This document shows, in pieces, positions 9,932 to 20,588 of a stretch of 64,000 bases of DNA; position 1 is the first letter of the stretch, and each line of letters opens with the position of its first letter. The notes under the pieces are model-generated. The model ran no database searches, was not told where the DNA came from, and saw only the letters and a program-made list of their open reading frames with translations. The translations under genes were made by a program, and so were the position numbers. Source of the stretch: Colocasia esculenta (taxonomy: Eukaryota; Streptophyta; Magnoliopsida; Alismatales; Araceae); the NCBI GenBank assembly GCA_014218235.1, contig CM024758.1, forward strand, positions 67,342,206 to 67,406,205. The letters are read 5' to 3'.

Positions 9932-10660
9932 TCAAGACTGCCTCGACTGGCTAGGTGAGGAATGGAGAAAGGACAGGCGGAGAAAGAAGGGAGAAGGGAG
10001 TGGTTGAAGAAGGAGAATCAGGTGCCGGGCACGCCTCAGTAGTGGGAGATTGTGAAGGAAATGGAGGGGATGAAGGTAATGAGGAGGGATATGAGAGTCA
10101 GAACCAAAGAGCGAAAGAAGGCCGAAGTCCTCACAGACTTCCTCAAATTCAGCAGCTTCCTCTTCTTCTTCGCTCTCAGAGTCAGACAACTCCTCTATCA
10201 CGGGCTTGCGAGTTCCCGGTTGGAGGGGTCCCCGAATGAAGTGCTCCTTCAGGGTCCAAGTGAGAGGGGTGTAGGGGATGAAAGGATCCGGATGAATAAG
10301 GTCCGGATGAAAGCCTAAACCTGCCCTATCTAACAATCTTCTTGTTTGGACACTATGGACAAGACCCTGCTCATTCCCGCCCAATCCTTGGCCATGAATA
10401 TAGCCGACCTTCGCCATCACTTTCCAACCTTTCCCTTGAGGACATGGGATATACTTAAACTCTTCATGCATAAGGGGAGGTTGGTTCGAATCAAGGGGTA
10501 AGGGGAGATCAAAGATGGACATGACGAGCTTCTTCCCCTTGTCCGGAATGAAAAGGTGCGGCATCTGCTCTGAAGTGATAGAGTTGAGAGTTTCCAAGGT
10601 AGGAATGCTTTTGATTTTGATGACCTTCCCATTGAAAGGAAATTTGAAACATTGGTGAGC
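9932..10660 (-). pseudogene. pol: post-protease region with G-patch of B
   Basis: Part of an open frame that starts at 10777. After the protease end there is a linker with LPLPLDSNQPPLMHEEFKYI, then GWKVMAKVGYIHGQGLGGNE at about 10430-10370. This is the G-patch-like motif (Gly-aromatic, then GQGLGxxxQG) also seen in element A at 95-50. It is followed by an acidic stretch (about 10170-10125, mostly Glu). The last 60 residues are out of phase with the family. G-patches bind nucleic acid or partner helicases, and some retroviral proteases carry one. The role here is inference. Confidence 0.75.
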
Positions 10661-10930
10661 GGTGGAAGGAACCCCTAGAGTTTGTTCTAGCCAGGGACGA
10701 CCAAGAATGGCCTTGTAGTTCGGATCAACGTCCAAGACTAGGAAATCGAATGTCATGGTGACGGGCCCTATTTCCAATTGAAGAGCGATCGTACCTTTGC
10801 AACCCTCTTGGAGTTGTCATAGGCAGCATGGTGGAGCAAATTTTCTCCCAGATTATCCTCCCCCAAAGCCCAATTGCTTGAGGGTCTTCATCGGACACAC
10901 TTATATAATGGATGCCTCGTGTCAATGAGG
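10661..10930 (-). pseudogene. pol: aspartic protease of B (frameshifted at the active site)
   Basis: The N-terminal strand reads DSTLIDT, but the DTG continues as DTRH because a base is lost right after the Asp-Thr codons (10923-10918). Phase is recovered downstream at MEIGPVTMTFDFLVLDVDP and YKAILGRPWL (about 10777-10690). Without DTGAS the enzyme cannot be active. Compare the intact copy in A. Confidence 0.85.
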
Positions 10931-11682
10931 GTGGAGTCTACCGAAACCCCGTTAAGGGTGATAGTAAGATAGAGAGGAAATGAATGACACTCGGGGGCAA
11001 CAAGATCTTTATCCGAGAAAGAGATTGAGGGCCTTGGGTAAGGGAGAGGATAGCATTGGTGACCCCACTGGGAGGAAGGTCATCATTGACCATGATTTTC
11101 TGGAGGCATTGGAGGAGGGTGGACTGATGAGACGGCGATCTCCGAATCAATTCCAAAATAGACACCCGCGGGGGTCTTATCCAAGTGTGCAGAATGTCAT
11201 ATTCGGTGCCGGCAGGGGGTGGAGGTCCACTATCCTCCTCATCTTGGGATGGCCGCGGGGTGGAGGGACAATCCAATTCCAGAGCGTGACATGAACGTCT
11301 TCCTGGGACCTAGGAAGGATGAGTTGGAGAGGTCTGGCGCCATGGGTATGGGAATAACGGGATAGGCATCCTGAGGAGGAGGTCGGATGAGCACTAAAGG
11401 TCGCTCCTCTAGAATGGCATCTACGGTGGTGGAGGGCTCCTGAGACTCTACGGAGGGACATGGGTACCACTCCTCAAAACCTTCTACTCTCCCATTGTTG
11501 CTCTCTCCTCACTATCCGAGTTCTGAATGTGTCAAGGTATGGACATTTTCCTGGGACTTAGAGGAAGAGGATTGTTGCTTTGTGGTTGGGGAGAGGGTTT
11601 GGACAATACCAAGGTCCTTTTGGTGTACCCAGACTGGCTATGGCCACCTTGACGTCCTCCCAATTTATCCTACCCTGATCGT
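10931..11682 (-). pseudogene. gag-protease spacer of B
   Basis: The frame 11276-10938 carries EYDILHTWIRPPRVSILELI and a KIMVNDDL segment, matching the helical region just before the protease in A (about 890-760). The stretch 11277-11682 is proline-rich and frameshifted, equivalent to the Gln/Pro-rich gag tail of A. Confidence 0.65.
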
Positions 11683-13092
11683 TCATGTCATACACCCAGT
11701 CATAGAAGGTGAAGCAGTTGTGGAGCTCGTGACCATGGGCCCTATGAAAGGACAGTACTTTGAGGTATCCGCCCTCGGGTTGACACTTTCTCTTTGTAGG
11801 GGGAGCCAGATAGCGTCACAGAATATGAGGGCGAAGAATATGTCCTCGAGGGTCTCAGGGAGAGGAGGATAATGAGACCTTTTAGGACCCGGATGAGTAT
11901 AATCGGAAGGAGGAGGAACGGCGGAATAAGTCTTGGAGGGGTGTGATGGGAATTGGTGAGGATTGGAGGACTTGTTAGGAGGTCTCAGCGGCTGACTACA
12001 AGCGTTGAAGGACTCATTGACAGTCACCCCCTCGTGGTAGGTGGCGCGGGAGCCTGCGTCCCTTGGGCTTCCCTTCAAAGGAAGGTGGGAGGGAGGAGTC
12101 CTTATCTGATTTTGGACCACCCTAGCTCGGTTGTAGAGGTGTGCGAAGGAGGGAACTCACTAAGCATAAGTATGGATCGGAGCAAAGGAATGGTGTTGGT
12201 TGACGATAATTGTTATGGCTTGGGACGCCGGATGGGGACGTCGGCCCTTGAAGCCATGGATCTCCATCGATTGGCGAATGTGACAAAGTCTTCATCTGGC
12301 TTCATCTTTTCCGCCACCAAGTCAGGGAGGTGGGGACTTGGGTGGCCATGTAAGAGAAATGAGAGATGAACCGTTCAGAGACTATGCAAAATTAATAAGA
12401 TCCGATGCGGGTAAGGTGGTGACCATCTTAAAGCCTCCCCTTCTAACGATTGTTGGAAGAGGTGGACTAAAAGGACCCAATCGATAGCTTACCGGTGGGA
12501 ATCCATGGTGAAGCCGGCGAGGTGGAATTGGGGTCGGTGGTCCTGTCATACTTGCGGTATTTCGAGGCCTTGAAACCCGGAGGAAAATAGGCATTGGGGA
12601 GCTTGCAATAGTTTCTGGAGAGTGAGGCTTGGAGAAAGACAAAGACTCCGCTAAAGTTTCCTAATGAGGACCTCCATCTCAGACCGGAGATGGATTCAGA
12701 TTGAGCGGAAGGAGTGGGCTGAACATAAGGTGGATGACGGACGGAGGGGTTGGAGCGGGAGTAGGTAGAGGAGTAGGAGGATAAATAGGAGTGGAGATGG
12801 GATAGGGGAGATAGGAACCCGGGAAGGGAGACGGCCCTGAGTGGGCCTGGATGATGAAGGATGGAAAGGAGAAGGGATGGAGGGGAAGTAGAGGCCGCTG
12901 CCCAGACGGTATGCTTAGAAAGCATTGAAATGATGTCCTCGGGCGAATAGCGGGAGAAGAGTTTGGAGAACTCGGGTCTTCTTGAACTTCTTGAGCATAT
13001 GTGGGATTGACCCTCAAACTCACACTATCCTCATTATCAGCTTGAGAAGATGATTGAACCGATTCCTCAGGCTGAACATTAGTGTTAACCAT
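11683..13092 (-). pseudogene. gag: gag of element B (multiply frameshifted)
   Basis: Starts at Met 13092 with an N-terminal Ser/Glu-rich region and then a proline-rich stretch. Capsid traces include KASKYRKYDRTTDP (about 12575-12535), equivalent to KYRKYNGSGNP in A. The frame 12120-11683 carries RSHYPPLPETLEDIFFALI (about 11885-11830), the block shared with A. It then enters a CHHC knuckle starting YCPF at about 11750, which is split by a one-base deletion. Only fragments of capsid remain readable between 12100 and 12500. Confidence 0.78.
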
Positions 13093-13782
13093 ACCAACAA
13101 TTCATGGACTTATCCTCAACTCAAAAGCCGATTGTCAGTCATATCATGGAGTTCAACCAAGAATCCATTAGAAACACAACCTACTGATTTTAGAATGGCT
13201 AAGTTGATTAACTACCTGTTCTTAGGAGAAAGGTGAATTTCTATCAAACACGTCCCAAAATTTTAGAAGTTTTAAGTTGTGTGTTAACTTAATTTGTCAA
13301 GGCCGGTCTCCATCAATCTTACCCAACCCGGTGAATAGGCAGTCTAAATGGGAGGGTAAAGGTTCTCCTGCCCCCGTACCGTGAGGGAATCCACAGAATT
13401 TAGGGACTTATAGAGTTCCCATTGGAACCAACCCGATTTACGAGAGGGAATCCCCGAGTAAAAGGTTGTAAACCAAGGAGGGGCTATCCTAGAATGTGTG
13501 GGAGACTAGAATAGAGAAGAAGAAAGACCCCCTCGTGACTGAGGACCATTAGAGAACAAACGGAAGCAAATAGAAAAGAAAATCAATCAAAACAGTCAGA
13601 AAACAGGTTTCTGTGAATAAACGGCAAGAACATAGACGTTCAGTTCATCAGAAACCTAAATGACTACCAAGATGGACGTTAAACAGAACTAAATGGCAGG
13701 AACAGTGGACACTTACTTGGGTAGACGGCGGGATCGCTTGTCGTTTACCTGGGTGCAGACTGAGACCGAGGCAGCACTGTTG
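13093..13782 (-). other. 5' leader of element B (no gene)
   Basis: About 690 bp between PBS and gag. It contains the conserved hairpin at 13379-13396, and a GGGGATTCCCTCTCG element at about 13445-13459 on the minus strand that repeats the loop sequence. No ORF here is credible. Confidence 0.65.
13379..13396 (-). promoter_or_regulatory. conserved leader hairpin, copy in element B
   Basis: Minus strand CTGTG, loop GATTCCCT, CACGG. Relative to A the second stem base changed from C to T, which converts a C-G pair to a U-G wobble, so pairing is kept. ATAAGTCCC stands a few bases upstream, as TAAGTCC does in A. Confidence 0.6.
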
Positions 13783-13800
13783 GTCCCATCGCGATTGCCA
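13783..13800 (-). promoter_or_regulatory. primer-binding site of element B
   Basis: Minus-strand TGGCAATCGCGATGGGAC differs by three transitions from the PBS of A and C and lies at the same place next to the LTR. Confidence 0.75.
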
Positions 13801-14601
13801 AAGAAGAGCTGTGGACGCTCCGTTCACCACACCCTGGTGACTGTGGATCCTCCGGTGGTTCACGAATGTCGCCGCCCCCTCGTTGGCGTTGAAGGCGAGC
13901 TATTTGACTTTGTTGACTCCTCGTTGACCATGTTGACCAAAAGGAAAAACAAAGAAAATAGCAAAAGAACAGGAGAGGTTGCGATCGCCAGGGCCTTACC
14001 TGTGCCCAAGGAGTGTTGTGATCACGCCGGTGACGTTGCCTCGCTTAGCAGATGATGATGGGGTTCCAACTTTCCTCTCTTCAGACGGCCAAGGAGAGGA
14101 AGCTCCACGGTCTTGTCCAAGTGTTCCTGCAATAAGAGAAAGACTCTATTAGACTCTAAGAAGTGTAGTGAACGTCCAAAACGAAGAGAAAAGGCCCAAA
14201 AGGAGAGTCCCATACCGGTTACGGGCTTGAGAAGAGGGGTAGCCAAGTGCTATGACCACCCTTCTTCCCTCCATTTTTGGTTGGGAAACCCCTTTCTAGG
14301 TGTGTAGGAAGGTGCCCTACGTGCCTAGGGTGTGTGTGAGTGTGTGAATGACATGCAAGAACTAAGAAAGAGAAAGAAGTGAAAGAGAAAGAGGAGGGAG
14401 ATGATCCTCGTTGTTGTGATTGATGGTGCCTTAGTGGACTCCTCCAGCATTTGATGAAGCCTTTTGAACGTTCAAAGAGTTGAGAGGGAGAGAGGAGACA
14501 AGGGTTGGAAGCTTTGAGTGGGTTTTCTCTCTCTTCTCTCCAAGTGGCATGGCATGGACGTCCAACCTCTCCCCCCTTCACTTAGAAGGACAGAGGGTGA
14601 G

Positions 14602-14608
14602 TTATATA
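14602..14608 (-). promoter_or_regulatory. TATA-like box in LTR B
   Basis: Minus-strand TATATAA inside TCTATATAACTC, about 460 bp from the LTR start, a usual place for an LTR promoter. Confidence 0.5.
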
Positions 14609-14850
14609 GATTGTAGGGTCGGAGGTAGGGTGCCTAGGATGCTCAAGTGTGAAGAAACACACTTGTACACTTGGCAATCCATGTGTTTAAGCTCCAACCA
14701 ATGAGAGGGGGCCAAGTAGGATTTTTACTGGGTCAAGGGGGTGCTAAGGTGGCCCATATACCCATTGGGAACGGCTATATGCGTTGCATAGCTAAGAGAA
14801 TGACGCTAGTGGGCTGGAATCTCGGGCAGTTGCACAGACCAGGTAAACAG

Positions 14851-14864
14851 GTTTGACGTCAAAC
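14851..14864. promoter_or_regulatory. perfect palindrome GTTTGACGTCAAAC in LTR B
   Basis: A 14-bp perfect palindrome with the core TGACGTCA, the classical bZIP (CRE/C-box type) site. It lies upstream of the TATA-like box in the U3 region. Confidence 0.65.
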
Positions 14865-16641
14865 GATGCTGCCGCCAACCCCATGCAGACGCCCACATAG
14901 CTGGACGCCAAAGAGAGTCGACGTCCAGGGGGATTGCCGCCAACATGCAGTCAGCGGCGGTCGATGCTGCCGTCTACATGGGATCAAAGGCAAGTCAACA
15001 AATGATCAAACGGGCCTTATTGGGCCATGGAACCGCGCGGGGATGGGCCAAATCTCACGTCTACACATGCCGCCACCCACGGATCCGAAGATCCGGAAGG
15101 GTTAGAAGAAAAAGTCTTGTGAGATATGTACTAAATTTAATTAACTATAACAATATGTACAATATACAAAGGTCTATACAATGTGTCCCAAGCAAAAGCA
15201 TAGGTACAAGAAGAAAGGTGCAGTCCTTAAGGGGCATACCCCGAGGACTTGCAAAGCACAACTCTCAGCTCACTCGGCTACAAGAGCTCACAACACTCAG
15301 CTCTCACTGCTGCTGACGACACTCGGCACCACAGCCGCCTCCGCAACCCGTCCGACACCGAGCTCCCGCGACGACGAGCCCCTAGCTGAAGGAAGTCGGG
15401 GGATGAGACTCACGAACAAGGCCCAGTCGAGATTACTAGTCCCTCACCAGCCAGAGCAGCAGGAACTCTGAAAATAGGAAACTGCCCTAGAAAGTTGTAA
15501 AGCGAGTAACACCTACAACAAGGTACTACTAAGCAGCGGAAGAGAACAGCGCAACGCCACGACCACCAACCGAGGTCGGGACACACATACGACTCCCGCA
15601 GAAACCAACGGAGTCGGGCACACAGCGGAAGCAACCCTCAGCACACCTGCCGAGACCGTGGAACAACTAAGTGAGAACGACGTCTCACCTCAAGCACGGC
15701 CACCTCAGACCTCCATAGGGTCGAGGGCCTACAAGCAAAGCCATCCCAGACCTCGGACACACCGCCAGGTCGGGAAGCCACACACGCCGGTACCACCATG
15801 GGCTGGCACCCAAGAACGGGACTACGGTACCGATAGGACACCGAGCGGAAACCACCAGAAGCACGGGTCTACACAAAGCCAGACCAACGACACCCACGGT
15901 AACTAGGCACAGCCAGGCTATAACCGCCATGCACGCTAGGGCAACAGATAACACTTAGAAACGTCGTGAGGAATGTCGTCACAACAATAGCAACCAAGCC
16001 ACCACCTCTAGCAGCCAAGAGGGGACCCGTAGTCCGCACGCTCTACTTGCTAGCCTAGCTCCTGCCTCCACCCCCGCGGAAGGGTGAGACAGAGCCGCCA
16101 CAGAAACACACAACTCACGCAACACTGTAGCCTGGCCAAGCTGCGGCCCCACACCTAGCACCACTACGTGGCTCCGGAACTAACGTAGAGAGAGGCAGTG
16201 AGACAAATGACTGGCTAGCCTGCACCGGGTAGAACTCCGACCATCCTCGGTGTCCCAGGCCTAGCCATGAGAGCTCTACAAACAACTCAGTGTCGCTGTC
16301 AAACCACTGTTTTCCCCTCAGCTCTAGAGTGTGCTCACGTGGGCTGCCAAGTCAAGCACACTCGTAGTCTCGAACACTCCCTCAAAGGCTCCCGAGGACG
16401 GGGGTCCCAGGTAACAGTAACAACCTCCCAGATAAGGGACAAGCCCTCAAGTGCCAAGCACTGGGCGAACAGGCGGGGCAGCACAACAAAACCACGCCGA
16501 ACCACTGGCTTGTAACACACGACAAGCCCAGCAAGTGAGAGGCACACACGGACCCTCAAAAGGGTTGTCGGCCAACCAAACATGCACGGAAAAGCCGAAG
16601 CCTCGGAACACTACCAGCCAACATGGAAACACGTCGCTCTG

Positions 16642-16678
16642 CTAATAATCGATTGACCGCCAGTCAATCGATTATTAG
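16642..16678. repeat. perfect 16-bp inverted repeat with 5-nt loop
   Basis: CTAATAATCGATTGAC, loop CGCCA, GTCAATCGATTATTAG. The AT-rich arms stand out from the GC-rich surroundings. Confidence 0.85.
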
Positions 16679-16691
16679 ACAGACGCGACCC

Positions 16692-16753
16692 TCCTGGCAC
16701 CACTGCCAGGACACGGCCACGAAGGTGTCACCTTCGGTCACTGAACACAGGGA
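16692..16753. repeat. cluster of short palindromes
   Basis: CCTGGCA/TGCCAGG with a 4-nt loop, then CGAAGGTG/CACCTTCG around a single T, within 60 bp and directly after the 16-bp inverted repeat. Confidence 0.7.
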
Positions 16754-17187
16754 GGCAACCAGCCGCATTCCCTACCAGAAGGTCCTAAGGGAAAAGCCTG
16801 CCCTGGGGCACACGCCGACACACAAACCAGGCCATGGAAACACCCGAGGCAATACAGGTAATGTCACGACCCCACAGGCCGTCGCGATACCATCACGACA
16901 GGGAAGGGCACCGCAACACCACCATATTACGACGGGGCAAAGTGCCGCGATAGCACCCTGTCGCGACCAAGAAATGCGTCACGACAACGCCCTTATTGCG
17001 ACCGCCAACCGCGCCATGATAAGGACGTGCCCGACCGGGCCGACACCTCTTTTGATGTCGTGACGCGCCGAGCTATCGCGACACCAACAGAGAGGTAGAC
17101 CAACGAGATCCTCATCTCGGGCCGCCCACAAACCATACAAACACACCACAAGCGGGGAGGGGAGCATGGGGAAAGCAGTAAGCTATC

Positions 17188-17193
17188 TATAAA
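17188..17193 (+). promoter_or_regulatory. TATA-like box in K
   Basis: TATAAA in the context CTATCTATAAACCCC, 40 bp before the insertion point of element F. Confidence 0.45.
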
Positions 17194-17483
17194 CCCCGAG
17201 GGGCTCCCAATCCACCCGGATCGGGAAGGTGTTGGTTTTTCCATATATCATATTCATTTTTTGATGATCACATTAACATCCTTGAACATTGATTTAATGC
17301 AAAATTGATGTGTTAACTAACATGAAAAACACCATGAAAGTGATTGTTTAAACATTGCTAAATCATACAATGTACATCACTAACATGTATTTGCATGTAG
17401 GTGTACAAGCATGAAAGATGGAACTTTGAAGAGGCATTGAAGAGATGAGCAAAAAGCACCAAAATCTGTCAAAGAGGTGTATC

Positions 17484-17760
17484 TGTCGACAGATGAACTC
17501 TACCTGTCGACAGATTCATACAGTTATTCCAAGACAGAACTCAGGTTTGCATCTCTGAGTGTATCTGTCGACAGATGCAATGTACCTGTCGACAGATACA
17601 CACAGACAACCCAGGACAGAGCTCAGGTTTTCAATTCCTGAGTGCATCTGTCGACAGATGCAAACTGCCTGTCGACAGATACACTCAGAAACTCATTTTC
17701 CTGAAACCCAGTTCTCAGCCTGAGTCTGCCTGTCGACAGATGCAAGTGCACCTGTCGACA
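17484..17760. repeat. paired TGTCGACA palindrome array in LTR F
   Basis: Eight copies of the perfect 8-bp palindrome TGTCGACA start at 17484, 17505, 17566, 17587, 17649, 17670, 17731 and 17753. Most are extended to CTGTCGACAG or ATCTGTCGACAGAT. Within pairs the starts differ by 21, 21, 21 and 22. Pair to pair the step is 82-83 bp. The array lies upstream of the TATA-like box. Confidence 0.95.
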
Positions 17761-17846
17761 GCCGACGAAACTTCAGATTTTGGGTTTCCAAATCCGGCCC
17801 CTCTTGGGTGTTTCCTTCCTCCACGACCCCCACCTTTACCTAACAC

Positions 17847-17853
17847 TATATAA
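17847..17853 (+). promoter_or_regulatory. TATA-like box in LTR F
   Basis: TATATAA in CACTATATAAGCATCC, about 90 bp downstream of the last palindrome pair. Confidence 0.6.
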
Positions 17854-18587
17854 GCATCCTTTTGGAGCCAAATTCGCAGAGAGCAGCCTCCATCCAAGAG
17901 CCTCCAAGGGACCAAGAGAAAAGCCCCAAATTGCTGCTCTGCTTCAACTTTCCGCCCAGATCGACGTGGAATCACCATCTATGCGGAGCTGAAGCCGGAT
18001 CGTCATCAATTCACCTTCTACATCGATCAATCTACATCCATCGAAGTTTGAAGAGCGTTTGGACGATCCACGAGAAGAATTCCAACCGGATTTGTTCCCT
18101 AATTCCCAATTCTTCTCCATTTCATAATTTCCATTCCATCGTGTGTGTGTGTGGTTGTGTTTCGAGCATCCCTTGTGCTTGATTCACATATTTGTGGTTG
18201 TTCTGATCGTGGTTCATCAGACAACGTGTGTGTGGTTGAGTTGTAGTGTTGAACTTGCTCATAAGCAGTCGTTTCTGCGTGTGGTGTGTGACGGTGGATG
18301 TAGGATACACGAGTTGTGTACTCCGAACCACCTTAAATCATCGTGTTCTGTGGTTTGTTCGCGTTTTGCGATAGATGATTGGTAGGCACGGTGTTCATAC
18401 GCACGTTTGATTTTCTGCTCTCACTTAAATCAACTCAAGCGGTCTCACACTTAATTGAATTTGAATCAATTTCATTAAGATCGCTGTAGCATCGAAAAGA
18501 AGCCATCAATAGTTTAAAATTGCCGTAATCTATTCAACCCCCCCCTTCTAGATTACCGTATTGTGTACTTCCGCATAACTCTTCAAT

Positions 18588-18599
18588 TGGTATCAGAGC
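18588..18599 (+). promoter_or_regulatory. primer-binding site of F
   Basis: TGGTATCAGAGC, complementary to the 3' end of initiator tRNA-Met, the usual copia primer. Confidence 0.95.
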
Positions 18600-18658
18600 G
18601 GTTTCTCCGATTACAGCTTTTCGTAATTTGATCTAGCGATCAGGAGATTTTCGATCTT

Positions 18659-20588
18659 ATGGATTCTAGCAAAGGGTATATGGCCGAGGGACATTCAGTA
18701 ACCAGGCCACCCTATTTTGATGGCACTGACTATTCCTATTGGAAAAATCGTATGCAGGTATTTTTGAGAGCTCAAACTACGAGCTGTGGAAGATAGTCAG
18801 CAAAGGACCATATGTATTGCCCGAGGACGAAGACACCTGGACGAAAGACCAAATAGCCAGGGAACTCTCAACTGGAGTGCACTAAACATGATGCAATGTG
18901 CGGTGCATCCAAAGGAGTTCTCAAGAGTCTCCACATGCTCAACAGCAAAAGAGATGGGGACAAGCTTGAACTTATCTACGAAGGTACGTCCGAGGTAAGG
19001 GAAACTAAAGTTAGTATGTTAGTGTCTGAATATGAAATGTTCAAGATGAAAACTGATGAAACCATATCAGACATGTTTGCAAGATTCATGCTAATAGTTA
19101 ACGGGCTAAAAGGTCTTAAGAAGGAATACTCTGAAAGTGACTTAGTGAGAAAGATCCTTCGATCTCTTACTTCATCTTGGAATACTAAGGCCACTGTCAT
19201 TGAGGATTCCAAAGACCTTTCCAAATGAAATTGGATGAATTAATTGGCTCTCTAATGACATATGAAATCAACATCAAAAGAAAAGAATTAGAAGAAATCC
19301 TAGAAGTCAATTGCTCTAAAAGCATCAAATAAACATCAACAACGCTCCAAGAAATCTATTCAACAAAATAGTGATGAGCAAGAAACATCTAGTGAGAGTG
19401 ATGATGGTGAAATGGCAATGCTCACTAGACAATTCAAGAAATTTTTGAAGTTCAAGAGGAGAGACACAGGTAATTCCAACCCTTTCCTAAGAAATTTTTT
19501 CACAGAAATATGAGTCAAACAAAAAATCTGACATTGTTTGTTATGAATGTAAGAAACAGGGCATATGAGGAGAATGCCCGGAACTCAGAAGAAGCTGAAG
19601 AAAGACAAATTCACCTCCAAAAAGGCCAAAGCAATGTTGGCCACCTGGAGTGATGAAGATGAGATGAAGATGCACAAGAAACATCCGATGATGAAGAAGT
19701 GAAATGCTTGATGGCCAGGAGTGATGACTCCAGCGAGGTAAATTCTCATTTAATGATTTCACTACAAGTGAATGGGAGGAAGCATACACTACTTTGTTTG
19801 AAAAAATTCGTGAATATAATCTGAGAATAGAGCATTAAAAAAGAAATGCAACTCCCTTGTGCATGATAGGAACAATGATGAACGAATTGCATTCCTGACA
19901 AAAGAATAGAAATGATGAAAGTTGATGAAAAGACTCATAATGAAGAAATGGATTGCTTGAAAATGAAATTGCAAGAAACACAAAAGAAAAAGACTGTTTA
20001 AGCCATTCTATTGAATCCTTCAAGAAGAACAATCAAACAAAGAAAAAGTTGGAACAAACTGAAAAGGAGTTGAAAGAAAAATCTGAGGACTTAATGAATT
20101 TGTAAAAGGGAAGCAAAATCTAGATGCGGTTTTGGGCACCAAAATACATGTAACCAAGCATGGGTTAGGATATCAACCTTAAACAAAGAAAAGAGGAGAA
20201 TCATTGATCACCTCCTTTGTTGATCCTAGCCAACACAAGCAAGCATGCTCCCACAAAGCATAATTCAAGAAAGTCTCAGACCAAGCCAATGCCACTCAAA
20301 CAAAATGCTCCCAACAAACAGAAGAAAAAGCCACCTGTCGACAGATACAATGGTGCCTGTCGACAGACAAGAACAGTTTCAATGAATAAACAGTCTATCA
20401 AGCAACAGAAATTGAAAAGAAAATTCCTTCATGCAATGTGTGTAAAAAGATTGGTCATGATGAAAACAATGTTGGACAATCCAAAGAAACAAAAATTCAA
20501 ACAAGTTTGGATTCCTAAGCATTTACTTTGTTGCATGAATGAAATTTTGGGACCCAAAGTAATTTGGGTACCAAAACCTCTTGTCTGA
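18659..20588 (+). pseudogene. gag: gag of element F (frameshifted)
   Basis: Starts ATG 18659 with MDSSKGYMAEGHS and the UBN2-type gag opening PPYFDGTDYSYWKNRMQVFL. A one-base loss near 18775 shifts the frame. The frame 18896-19228 continues with LHMLNSKRDGDKLELIYEGT and FARFMLIVNGLKGLKKEY, ending RKILRSLTSSWNTKATVIED. A first zinc knuckle (CYECKKQG) is at about 19540 and is broken. A second, CNVCKKIGH, is at about 20433. The last frame ends GPKVIWVPKPLV at 20588. Gag builds the particle. A TGTCGACA pair lies inside it at 20336-20365. Confidence 0.8.
20336..20365. repeat. extra TGTCGACA palindrome pair inside gag of F
   Basis: Two TGTCGACA copies, starting 20336 and 20358 (22 bp apart), in the context CACCTGTCGACAGATACAA. 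This is the LTR motif again, but within the coding region. Confidence 0.9.

Larger units (their letters stand above)
5833..15065 (-). mobile_element. Tat-lineage Ty3/gypsy retrotransposon B, decayed
   Basis: Minus-strand order from the right: LTR (15065-13810), PBS, leader, gag, protease, G-patch, RT, RNase H, archaeal-type RNase H, integrase, and a short 3' region ending in a purine tract at 5840. The presence of two RNase H domains, the second with the pattern NNVAEYEALLVGL, is diagnostic of the Tat lineage. Nearly every domain is crossed by a frameshift or stop. No 3' LTR of its own family follows; instead the LTR at 4467-5832 abuts it. Confidence 0.9.
13810..15065 (-). repeat. 5' LTR of element B
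   Basis: A 1256-bp LTR on the minus strand from TGTAGACGTGAG (15065) to GTCCACA (13810). Boundaries rest on the shared TGTAGAC start and on the nearby PBS; the 9-base gap to the PBS makes the inner end less sure. It contains a TATA-like box at 14602-14608 and a perfect 14-bp palindrome at 14851-14864. Confidence 0.7.
15066..17229. repeat. GC-rich, palindrome-rich LTR-like sequence K (no gene)
   Basis: About 2.2 kb without a believable gene. Open frames occur on both strands only because the sequence is GC- and Arg/Pro-codon rich. It has many short palindromes (16642-16753 and 16877-17087) and a plus-strand TATA at 17188-17193, so it resembles the U3 part of an LTR truncated by element F at 17230. 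Neither end is identified. Confidence 0.5.
17230..18585 (+). repeat. 5' LTR of element F
   Basis: 1356 bp from TGTTGGTTTTTCC to ATAACTCTTCA, two bases before the PBS. It contains four pairs of TGTCGACA palindromes (17484-17760), a TATA-like box at 17847-17853, a GT-rich stretch near 18140, and a C-run followed by TTCTAGATTACC near the end, as in other Sirevirus LTRs. Confidence 0.85.

Noticed and set aside
15066..17229. Many ORFs of 60-146 codons on both strands
   Set aside because: GC-rich, Arg/Pro/Thr-biased, overlapping frames without homologous motifs; explained by base composition.
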